A stretch of DNA of 22,051 nucleotides from Nitrospiraceae bacterium (GTDB taxonomy: Bacteria > Nitrospirota > Thermodesulfovibrionia > UBA6902): assembly GCA_020354155.1 (NCBI GenBank), contig CP070644.1:1635575-1657625 (forward strand), given 5' to 3'. The notes beneath the pieces were generated by a model. The model was given only the letters and a program-made list of their open reading frames with translations. It was not told where the DNA came from and ran no database searches. The position numbers and the translations under genes are program-made. Below, piece after piece: positions 1 to 7,118 of this stretch; the first letter of the stretch is position 1, and each line of letters opens with the position of its first letter.

Positions 1-1423
1 TACGGTTCAGCTCCTGAAGAACCTGTGATGTCCTGAGACAGCTCATGGTCTTCCCTTCTATTTGCCTTACCCGTTCTCGCGAAATGTTCATTGTACTGCC
101 TATATCTTCAAGCGTTCTTGGCTCCTCATCACTGAGGCCAAAACGTTTGTCTATAATTTCACTCTCCCGTTTCGTTAACCTGTTCAGGATCTTACCTATC
201 TGAATCTTCAGTTCTTCATTCATAATGTTATCCAGTATTGATAAAGCATTTTTATCATCAATGATATCACCAAGGTGACTGTCTCTCTCTTTCCCTATGG
301 GAGTCTCAATCGATGCCGGTTCTTTGGTCACCTCGAGAATCCTGCGAACCTGTCCTGCCCTCAAATGCATGATTTCTGCTATTTCCTCAACCATGGGTTG
401 CCTGCCATTATCCTGTGCAAATTGTGAGATCGTTTTATAAACGGCATTCATCTGTTCAATGAAGTAAGATGGTAATTTTATCATTCTTCCCTTGTCAGCA
501 ATAGCGCGCATTATTACCTGTCGTATACACCATGAGGCATAGGTACTGAACTGTGTCCCTATCGTATAATCAAATTTCTCCACAGCCCTGATCATACCTA
601 TGTTCCCTTCCTGTATGAGATCAGGCAGGCTCAGCCCACGTCTCTTGTATTTCTTAGCCATACTGACGACAAGACGCACATTGCCATTTATAATTTCTTC
701 TTTCATATGAGCAATCCCGGCCTCAAGTTTCTGTAATTTTATTGATGTGCTCTTTTCATCACCAGAGTTGAGCCCCAGTTCTGATCTCAGAATTCTTCCC
801 TTTCTTTTCAATTCCTTTAGAACCCTCCTCTCAGTGACTGTTTTGTCCGTGTCTGCAGCCCCTGTCTGGTTGAGGTGAAGCAGTGATATGATTTCTAGAA
901 GCTTTTCAAGACGCCTTGAATAATTTCGTTTCAATATCTTCAGGAATCTATTCTCAAAGTTTACAGTTAGTAAAATACCGGCTATATTCTCACGAATTTT
1001 GCCAATTTCATTCAGCATGGATGCCCTGTTATGCACTGATGTTCTGCAAAAAGCCTCTTTCTGCCTGAGTTTGAGAATCTTTGCTATTGTCTTCTCTGTC
1101 GACTCAATAAGATTGATTTTCTCCACGCCGTTCTGCTCTTGCCTGCAGGACAGGACATCTCCAATATTTATTTGACCTTGAACCATGAGCTCAGGAATCC
1201 TGATAATCTGTGCTACTGTGCATGGCGCCTTAAAGATAATCCACAAATACTCTTTCTTAGAGAGAGCTATTGATTTAAAGAGTTCAAGTGTCTCGTTTTT
1301 GGCAAGCAGGGGTAATGAACTGATATCCTTAAGATAGTTCTTGATAAGAAAATCATTATTGCAGTCCGTATAATGATACCGGTGTTGAGTGTTTTTTTCT
1401 TGTCTGAAATCTCTGTTCATCAT
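1..1423 (-). CDS. RpoD-like sigma-70 family RNA polymerase sigma factor (3' end cut by window)
   Basis: Directs RNA polymerase to promoters. My translation gives 474 codons before the left edge. Region 1.2 lies near residues 24-50 (NDFLIKNYLKDIS), followed by a long non-conserved stretch. Region 2 lies at about 240-315 (NVRLVVSMAKKY, DLIQEGNIGMIRAVEKF, FSTYASWCIRQVIMRAIAD), region 3 at about 320-395, and region 4 at about 400-474 with an HTH ending in SRERVRQIEGK. It has no region 1.1, so it is shorter than a housekeeping RpoD. In the region 2.3/2.4 helix the usual WWIRQxxT is WCIRQVIM: one promoter-melting Trp is Cys and the -10-reading Thr is Met. Two adjacent ATGs (1423, 1420) are possible starts, with no strong ribosome site. 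The reading stops just after region 4.2, so only a few residues should be missing. It probably lies in the transcript from the sigma-54 promoter at 2054-2069. It could be an RpoS-like or lineage-specific paralogue rather than the primary sigma. Confidence 0.93.
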   Translation of the reverse strand, partial: MMNRDFRQEKNTQHRYHYTDCNNDFLIKNYLKDISSLPLLAKNETLELFKSIALSKKEYLWIIFKAPCTVAQIIRIPELMVQGQINIGDVLSCRQEQNGVEKINLIESTEKTIAKILKLRQKEAFCRTSVHNRASMLNEIGKIRENIAGILLTVNFENRFLKILKRNYSRRLEKLLEIISLLHLNQTGAADTDKTVTERRVLKELKRKGRILRSELGLNSGDEKSTSIKLQKLEAGIAHMKEEIINGNVRLVVSMAKKYKRRGLSLPDLIQEGNIGMIRAVEKFDYTIGTQFSTYASWCIRQVIMRAIADKGRMIKLPSYFIEQMNAVYKTISQFAQDNGRQPMVEEIAEIMHLRAGQVRRILEVTKEPASIETPIGKERDSHLGDIIDDKNALSILDNIMNEELKIQIGKILNRLTKRESEIIDKRFGLSDEEPRTLEDIGSTMNISRERVRQIEGKTMSCLRTSQVLQELNR

Positions 1424-1499
1424 TGTTCCCGTCAATACTGGAGAATACCTCCGGTCTTACCTGAGATACAAAAACCTTATCAGTACCGACGCTGAATCG

Positions 1500-1735
1500 T
1501 TATATTTGGTAATTCCGGTAGATCGCCCGCCTCGTCGGGCAGTTGCATACATATGAATAGCCAAATGAAATTCTATTGATGCATGCCCTGCTCTGCCGTG
1601 GCCTTACAAAGAGTATTCTCCCGTCAAAAATATCTTCCACTTCACAGAGGCACTCATTCTTTCCCTGCAGACATGAAAACTCCTCAGAACATTTATCTGT
1701 AGTATCAAGAACTTCTGCCTTACCTCATATTCCAT
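1500..1735 (-). pseudogene. Frameshifted small Cys-rich protein gene (unrecognised family)
   Basis: The ATG at 1735 has an excellent ribosome site (AGGAGG, 9 bases upstream), but its own frame gives an unremarkable 43-residue peptide. About 12 bases into the gene the -1 frame opens (from 1718) and stays open to a TAA at 1500-1502. That frame encodes about 72 residues that look protein-like: TDKCSEEFSC, then CLCEVEDIFDGR, then SFGYSYVCNCPTRRAIYRNY at the C-terminus. One missing base near 1719-1721 would join the strong start to this frame and give a protein of about 78 residues with seven Cys. I see no slippery heptamer, so a mutation or sequencing error is likelier than programmed shifting. 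In the same frame further upstream, an ATG at 1826 opens a 29-residue stretch containing KCPLYSN that ends in TAA, followed by TGA at 1725-1727; the whole of 1500-1826 could instead be one decayed gene. Function unknown; the Cys pattern hints at metal or redox binding. Confidence 0.5.
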
Positions 1736-2053
1736 CTTATCTGTCCTCCTCATTTTTAACATCCTCCGAATGATTTGAATAGAGCGGGCATTTTTTATAA
1801 CTTTTGAATTTGTCATATTCAGTCATTCCAATTAAAACTGGGTATATGCCTTTTATCTCCCGACTCTCGGAAGAGTACGAAACAGGAGATTTCTTCAATG
1901 AGATTTGAACATGTATCTCCCTGGATTCTGTCTCATTCCCCCTCTCTATTTTGCTCGCTCATTCCTGGCCCATTTTTTACAGGGAGTAAGAAATGACGTG
2001 AATCTTTTAGAATGATCTGATTGCTGTTATGAGAAAAAAAGTGATAGAAGAAA

Positions 2054-2069
2054 TGCAAGGAATATGCCA
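2054..2069 (-). promoter_or_regulatory. Sigma-54 (-24/-12) promoter facing the sigma-factor gene
   Basis: Read on the minus strand this is TGGCATATTCCTTGCA, against the sigma-54 consensus TGGCACR-N4-TTGCW. It differs only in one C-to-T, and the GG and GC dinucleotides are exactly 12 bases apart. Transcription would start near 2043 and run left through the Cys-rich small gene into the sigma factor (leader of about 300 bases to 1735, about 620 to 1423). An NtrC-family activator gene lies immediately upstream, which makes a chance match less likely. Confidence 0.6.
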
Positions 2070-2225
2070 ACTGTATCAAAAAGCCAAGCAGCAAAATGAT
2101 GATTTAATTTAAGGGTGTTAAGTCAGATTAAGAACTGATGAATGATTCAAAGGAATGAAACTTTTATCAAGGTACCGCGGTGAATATCAAAGCTAACTCT
2201 ATGGATTTATAGCGTTCCTTTTAAG

Positions 2226-2259
2226 TGCAACTTCTGTCTCACATGAAACTTTTGTCTCA
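2226..2259. promoter_or_regulatory. Tandem imperfect palindromes, candidate activator (UAS) sites
   Basis: Two 16-base sites with an 18-base period: TGCAACTTCTGTCTCA (2226-2241) and TGAAACTTTTGTCTCA (2244-2259), as written on the plus strand. Each is an imperfect inverted repeat (TGAGAC-N4-GTTTCA or GTTGCA on the other strand). They sit just beyond the 3' end of the NtrC-type regulator gene and about 190-210 bases upstream of the predicted sigma-54 start site, a normal place for enhancer sites of Fis-HTH activators. A half-match, TTCTGTCTCA, occurs again at 1926-1935. Binding by this regulator is inference. Confidence 0.45.
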
Positions 2260-2264
2260 GCCTT

Positions 2265-3680
2265 TTAGTGCTTTTTATCTCTTCTTTTCAATCGCTTGTT
2301 CAATGCCTGACGGGAGATACCAAGCATGGAGGCGGCAATTCCCTGGTTCCCCTCTGCCTGCTTTAAGGCCTGTTTAATCCAAAAGTCTTCACTTTCTTTC
2401 AGCGTAGGAAAATTGCCAGGCCAATCATGTACGGGGGTGCTCCTTCCCCGTTCCTCCATAGAGGCCAGGGTTCCTTTGTTCCCTTTTTTGTTGATGCTCT
2501 CTCTGAAACTTTTCATGGAAAGCATCCCTCCCCTGTGACGGGCAACTGCATCATATACCATTGCCTGCAATTCTCTTACATTTCCAGGGAAGGCATAATT
2601 TGAAAGAAGGGTAATCAACTCCCCGGGATAGGATGGTTTCTTCTTTTTCAGGGAACAAGCTGCCTCCTCGAGGAAATAATCCAGAAGCAGTGGTATATCT
2701 CCATTGCGTTGCCTCAATGGAGGTATGTGAATTGAATGAGCACAGAGCCGGTAATAAAGATCTCTTCGAAATCCCCCTGATTCGATCTGCCGGTTCAGGT
2801 TTCTGTTTGTGGTGGCAATGATACGTACACTGCTTGTCTCAGCTGTATCGGAACCGAGAGGATAATAGGCTCGTTCCTCTATCAGTCGGAGGAGTTTCAA
2901 TTGCGATAACTCATTGAGATCACCTATTTCGTCAAGCTGTATAACCCCGCCTGATGCCTGGACAATCAGTCCCTCCCTGTTAGCTTCAGCTCCTGTGTAT
3001 GCACCTTTTTTATGACCGAAGAGCGTATCAGAGAACATGGTATCATCGAGGCCGGCGACATTAACAGCAACAAGTTTCCCTGTGAGTCCGCTCAGGGAGT
3101 ATACAGCCTTTGCAAGGAGTTCCTTCCCTGTCCCTGTTTCTCCGCATATACAAACCGGACGGCCTGTTTGAGCTATTGCCTCAGCATAACGAAAAATAGA
3201 GAGCATCTTTTTGTCTCTTGTAATGATTGATGAAAATGCTTTTTCACTCTCAAGCCTGTCATCCAGAATCTGTGTTTTTAGATGAGATACTTCATCACGT
3301 AATTCACGCATCTCCAGCGCTTTCTGAACGGTTGTTGTAAATCTACTGGTTTCAACAGGCTTTACGATATAATCAAAGGCTCCGGATTTCATACTTTTCA
3401 CTGCCAGTTCAAGCTCATTGGATGCGGTCATAACAACAACGGGAATATGGGGATATTCAAGACGTATCGTATTAAGCAGTTCAATTCCTGATATATGGGG
3501 CATTATAAGATCAAGTACAATGAGAGAAATATCACTTTCAGCAAGGACGGGCACCACCTTCCTGCTGTCATGGACTGTTATGACCTGATCAATTCCTGCC
3601 TTACGCAGTATAACGCTGTAACTGAGCAATATCTGCTCTTCATCATCAACAAGTAAAATGGGGAAATTCCGTACGCTCAT
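2265..3680 (-). CDS. NtrC-family sigma-54-dependent response regulator
   Basis: A 471-residue activator of sigma-54 RNA polymerase. The receiver domain (1-120) has the acidic pair D12/D13, phosphoacceptor D57 in LIVLDLIMP, T85 and K107. The AAA+ domain (about 150-380) has Walker A GETGTGKE (180-187), the sigma-54 contact loop as GAYTGA (226-231, Tyr for the commoner Phe), Walker B with D250/E251, and an NVREL motif near 367-371. A Fis-type helix-turn-helix (about 430-467) ends the protein. Its ATG overlaps the kinase stop codon by 4 bases (ATGA), so the two are translationally coupled and surely a cognate pair. Two tandem palindromes and a sigma-54 promoter lie directly downstream, suggesting it activates the adjacent sigma-factor transcript. 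All catalytic residues appear intact. The signal sensed is unknown. Confidence 0.96.
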   Translation of the reverse strand: MSVRNFPILLVDDEEQILLSYSVILRKAGIDQVITVHDSRKVVPVLAESDISLIVLDLIMPHISGIELLNTIRLEYPHIPVVVMTASNELELAVKSMKSGAFDYIVKPVETSRFTTTVQKALEMRELRDEVSHLKTQILDDRLESEKAFSSIITRDKKMLSIFRYAEAIAQTGRPVCICGETGTGKELLAKAVYSLSGLTGKLVAVNVAGLDDTMFSDTLFGHKKGAYTGAEANREGLIVQASGGVIQLDEIGDLNELSQLKLLRLIEERAYYPLGSDTAETSSVRIIATTNRNLNRQIESGGFRRDLYYRLCAHSIHIPPLRQRNGDIPLLLDYFLEEAACSLKKKKPSYPGELITLLSNYAFPGNVRELQAMVYDAVARHRGGMLSMKSFRESINKKGNKGTLASMEERGRSTPVHDWPGNFPTLKESEDFWIKQALKQAEGNQGIAASMLGISRQALNKRLKRRDKKH

Positions 3681-5983
3681 TTCCAGCCCTCACTCCCGCT
3701 CTCTTTCGTGCGCCCTGCAGGTAGTTTGAGGAAAGCAGTGGTCCCCTTTCCCGGTCTTGACTGAAAGTCAAGAAGTCCCCTGTGTTCTCTCGCAATTGAA
3801 TAAGAGATGGAAAGACCAAGGCCTGATCCTCCATCCTCCAGTTTTGTCGTAAAAAATGGCTCTGTTATGCGCTCAAGAAGTTCGCTGGACATACCCGCAC
3901 CCTCATCTCGAACCTTAATAATAACGACATGCTCCCGGTCATCAAAATATGTCGATACCTTGATCCCCTTCTTCTTGTCCGTCAGCGCCTGCAGTGAATT
4001 AATAATCAAATTTATGACAACCTGTTCTATCTGCTGGGAATTTCCTGTAATGATGGGCAGATTATCTTCGTAATTCACAGAAAAAGCATTCGTACAGCGT
4101 TTAATATGAGCATCAAGTATGGAAATTGCTTTACGTACCGAGACATTGATATCCACCGTTCCATTCATGCCGGCACTGTCTGGTCGGGCAAAATCTCTCA
4201 AATTATCAACGATGCTTTTTATTCTCTGTGTTCCTTCATGAATACCCTGCAGCAGTTTCGGTACCTTTCCGTTCATCTCAGAATAGGAAAGGCCGCCAAG
4301 GTCAAAGTCCCCCTTTGATGTGTAGCGATCAACCAATACCTGGGCTGCATCGCTCCATATGTCTGTGAAGATCTCTGCATTGGACATAATAAAACTGTTG
4401 GGGTTATTTATTTCGTGGGCAACACCTGAAACAAGTGTACCAAGAGAGGTCATTTTATTTGTATGAATCAGTCTGGACTGCAACAGTCTGGCTTCCTCTT
4501 CCAGCGCACGCTTCTCTGTAATATCTTCAAACAGGACAATCAAAAAAAGAAGCGAATCAGACTCATCACGGAATGCTGTAGCTGAAAGAGACGTCCATAC
4601 TCCTCTGCCTGACTTATGGACATTCCTCTGCTCACAGGATACTTTTCTCACATCACCGTTTGCTAGTCGCAGCAATTCAGCCCTGCAGTACTCCATGTCC
4701 GCTCTTGCACCAAGATCCCATAGGTTCATATTTAACATGTTATCTTTCTCATATCCGAAAATCTGACAGACCCGCTTATTTACACTAATAAAACTGCCGT
4801 CGGCTCCCACATTTGCAATACCAATTCCCGCGTCTTCAAAGGTAGACCTGAAACGCTTTTCGCTTTCTCTCAGGGCACTTTCGATTCTGATTCTTTCTTC
4901 TATCTCACTGCTAAGGAGGCGGTTTACATCAATTAACTCCTTTGTTCTTTCTGTTACCCTCATCTCAAGCCCCTCTTTCACTGACTTTAACTGCTCTCTG
5001 ATTCTGACATGTTCTGACATATCCCTGAATATTCCCTGTACGACTTTTCTTCCCATCAGTTCAGTAATGCTTGTGTTTATGTCAACAGGAATTAACTCAC
5101 CGGACTTATTGATGACATAAAGATTCATTGCCGTCCCATGTCCCTGCAATATGTGCTCCCTGAATATGTTTTTATAATTATCCGCCTCATCTTCAGGATG
5201 CAGCGATGACTGATGCAAACCCCTGATCTCGTCAACCGGAGTGCCGATTAATTCCTCCGCCTTTTTGTTTGCATCGAGAATGATTCCTGTTTCAGCATCT
5301 GCAAGGAAAATTGCCACGTTTGCTGTCTCGATCAGCGTACGATATTTCTCTTCAGATTCCATCAATGCTGTCTCAGCCTGCTTCCGCGCTGTTATGTCCT
5401 GTGCAGTGCCACCCATAAGGAGGGGCTTGCCATCGGTATCATAGCTCACAACACCGCGGGCCTCCATAATCCATTCGCTTCCATCCTGTCTGATAATCCG
5501 TGCATCAATATGAAACGGGTTGCCATCTGCAAGTGACTTTTTTACCGCCTCGTCAAGGGGTTGAACATCATCAGGATGGACCATGTTCAAAAAAGACTTG
5601 TAGGTTGCTTCAAAATTATCAGGTGACAAACCAAAGATGTTGTACAACTCATCAGACCATGCAATAATGTTTTGTTTAATGTCCCACTCCCAGCTTCCCA
5701 GCTTCGCAACTTTCTGGGAGTCTGCAAGCTGACGCTCCTTTGTTTTCAGATTGTTCTGAATGATGTTCTGTTTTGTACTATGCCCTGTAATTACATAAGC
5801 AAATACCACAAAACTTATAAAAAGTATGAGGTGTAAATAAAGAGCATGGGGCGGGATATCGAAGAGAAGATCATCGAGGAAACTTTTGTTATGGAAAAAA
5901 AAGGAATCGATAAGTGCAACGGTTATCCATACAGTTGCGCCAAAGAGAATGGAAAAGAGCACAACCCTGTATTCATCTCGCAT
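3677..5983 (-). CDS. Membrane PAS-domain sensor histidine kinase
   Basis: A 768-residue kinase partner of the overlapping NtrC-type regulator. Two membrane segments (about 6-30 and 45-67) enclose a very short periplasmic loop, so the signal is probably cytoplasmic or within the membrane. Three PAS domains follow, at about 90-200, 207-325 and 372-492, separated by coiled-coil linkers (about 328-375). The HisKA helix has its phosphoacceptor H523 in GVAHEINNP. The HATPase_c domain shows the N box (QVVINLIINSLQAL, about 654-667), G1 DEGAGM (693-698) and G2 GSGLGLS (719-725). The architecture resembles NtrB/AtoS-like kinases that feed sigma-54 activators. The ribosome site is a G-rich run shortly before the ATG. 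It ends at TGA inside the start of the regulator gene. The ligand is not deducible. Confidence 0.96.
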   Translation of the reverse strand: MRDEYRVVLFSILFGATVWITVALIDSFFFHNKSFLDDLLFDIPPHALYLHLILFISFVVFAYVITGHSTKQNIIQNNLKTKERQLADSQKVAKLGSWEWDIKQNIIAWSDELYNIFGLSPDNFEATYKSFLNMVHPDDVQPLDEAVKKSLADGNPFHIDARIIRQDGSEWIMEARGVVSYDTDGKPLLMGGTAQDITARKQAETALMESEEKYRTLIETANVAIFLADAETGIILDANKKAEELIGTPVDEIRGLHQSSLHPEDEADNYKNIFREHILQGHGTAMNLYVINKSGELIPVDINTSITELMGRKVVQGIFRDMSEHVRIREQLKSVKEGLEMRVTERTKELIDVNRLLSSEIEERIRIESALRESEKRFRSTFEDAGIGIANVGADGSFISVNKRVCQIFGYEKDNMLNMNLWDLGARADMEYCRAELLRLANGDVRKVSCEQRNVHKSGRGVWTSLSATAFRDESDSLLFLIVLFEDITEKRALEEEARLLQSRLIHTNKMTSLGTLVSGVAHEINNPNSFIMSNAEIFTDIWSDAAQVLVDRYTSKGDFDLGGLSYSEMNGKVPKLLQGIHEGTQRIKSIVDNLRDFARPDSAGMNGTVDINVSVRKAISILDAHIKRCTNAFSVNYEDNLPIITGNSQQIEQVVINLIINSLQALTDKKKGIKVSTYFDDREHVVIIKVRDEGAGMSSELLERITEPFFTTKLEDGGSGLGLSISYSIAREHRGLLDFQSRPGKGTTAFLKLPAGRTKESGSEGWK

Positions 5984-6117
5984 GTTCTACGTCCCCCCCA
6001 GGAAGCATGACTAATCAAGACTACTAACTTATGTTTATTCAGGTATAAAAGAAAGGTTACTTATAAATATATCACATATGCCTGCTTTCAGCAAGCGTTC
6101 ATCCTGTCTTGACGCCT

Positions 6118-6163
6118 TCACTTTCAGTGATGGAGGGTACTGAATCGTCGGGCGAACGATTCA
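6118..6163. repeat. Two adjacent hairpins between the CinA-like and kinase genes
   Basis: TCACT-TTC-AGTGA (6118-6130) is followed by TGAATCGT-N7-ACGATTCA (6141-6148 with 6156-6163), both perfect. They lie after the stop of the 6202-6936 gene and before the kinase, on the transcribed side of both. There is no T-run on the minus strand, so they are not a classic intrinsic terminator; mRNA-end stabilisation is possible. Confidence 0.45.
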
Positions 6164-6201
6164 ACAGCAGCTATTTTCATCACCGTTAAGATCAGTCCCC
6201 T

Positions 6202-6936
6202 TTACTCGACCCTGACAACTACACTCTGCGGCAGGCTTTGAAGGAGACTATCCATTGCAGATTGCAGAGGCCCTTCCGATCGTGACTCCGCAGTAATGAT
6301 AACTCTGTAGTCAGGCATGTTGAGTACGGGGTATGAGCCGAAGGAAACATCGACATTTTCATCCACAACGCGGTTCAGGATCTCGGTAATGTCAGACTCA
6401 TGAGTATCGAGATAGAGTTTTTTTATAAAAAAAGACCCTGCGCGAAATCTCTCTTTTATGGCCGTAAATTTATTTTTTACGTAATCCGGAATGCCGGGGA
6501 AGATAAATACATTTTTATAGACAACGACGGGGAATCGCATCGTACCATGATGAATAATTTCAGCTCCCTCAGGGACCCTGGTCATTTTTAAAATGGCATC
6601 ATTGAGATCTCTTTTATAGCGTGACCGCAGCATATCCTCAATTTCCCCGCTCCTGACAAGATCTACCTGGAAACCCTCAGCAATACCGGCCATCGTTACA
6701 TCATCATGGGTAGGGCCGACACCTCCTGACGTAAAAACAAAATCATATTGTGCCGAAAAATGAGAGACCTCATCCCCTATTATTTCGACCTCATCAGGAA
6801 TCACTGAAATACGTCTCACATCAATGCCAAGCTGTCTGAGCTCGCGGGCGAGATAATAGGAATTGACATCACTGACCTTTCCTGAAAGGATTTCATTTCC
6901 TATTATGATGATTCCTGCTGTCTTGTGATCCGGCAT
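6202..6936 (-). CDS. CinA/MoaB-type molybdopterin-binding-domain protein
   Basis: 244 residues. The N-terminal 170 or so are the MoCF_biosynth (MoaB/CinA N-terminal) fold: GNEILSGKVSDVNSYYLA at 13-30 and the loop SGGVGPTHDD at 70-79. The protein ends after a small alpha/beta extension and lacks the C-terminal pyridine-nucleotide amidase domain of full CinA (about 400 residues), so the truncated family (YfaY-like, also resembling the N-terminal part of eukaryotic FAD synthetase) fits better. Family members bind a nucleotide or pterin-type ligand and in some cases act as hydrolases for ADP-ribose or CoA-type molecules; the activity here cannot be assigned from sequence. No good Shine-Dalgarno precedes the ATG at 6936 and I see no better start. 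The gene points the same way as the kinase 218 bases downstream, but hairpins separate them. Confidence 0.85.
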   Translation of the reverse strand: MPDHKTAGIIIIGNEILSGKVSDVNSYYLARELRQLGIDVRRISVIPDEVEIIGDEVSHFSAQYDFVFTSGGVGPTHDDVTMAGIAEGFQVDLVRSGEIEDMLRSRYKRDLNDAILKMTRVPEGAEIIHHGTMRFPVVVYKNVFIFPGIPDYVKNKFTAIKERFRAGSFFIKKLYLDTHESDITEILNRVVDENVDVSFGSYPVLNMPDYRVIITAESRSEGPLQSAMDSLLQSLPQSVVVRVE

Positions 6937-7118
6937 GGTATTACTTTATCAAAATTCAAGCTGAATATTAAAGTTTTTTGGGAAATATCCGATGAATTTT
7001 ATACATACATGTGATTTCAGATATGCTTTATTGCCTGCGCCGGGTTTTTATGTCGCATTATGCCTGAATCATCATGATTATGCCCTTTTGACAATATATT
7101 GTGAGGTAAACGACAGCA

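Larger units (their letters stand above)
1736..2264. other. Intergenic region without a convincing protein gene
   Basis: Apart from the sigma-54 promoter and the tandem palindromes I see no gene. A 27-codon plus-strand reading frame at 2029-2112 has no ribosome site and runs across the sigma-54 element, so I do not call it. An ATG at 1826 (minus) opens 29 codons that may belong to the decayed Cys-rich gene downstream. Confidence 0.5.

Noticed and set aside
1966..1980. Plus-strand TGGCC...TTTAC as a second sigma-54 promoter
   Set aside because: The -12 half lacks the required GC and no gene follows in that direction (the nearby ATG after AGGGAG stops after two codons).
2029..2112. 27-codon plus-strand reading frame with Lys/Gln-rich peptide
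   Set aside because: No ribosome site, and it runs antisense over the sigma-54 promoter; base composition alone explains the peptide.
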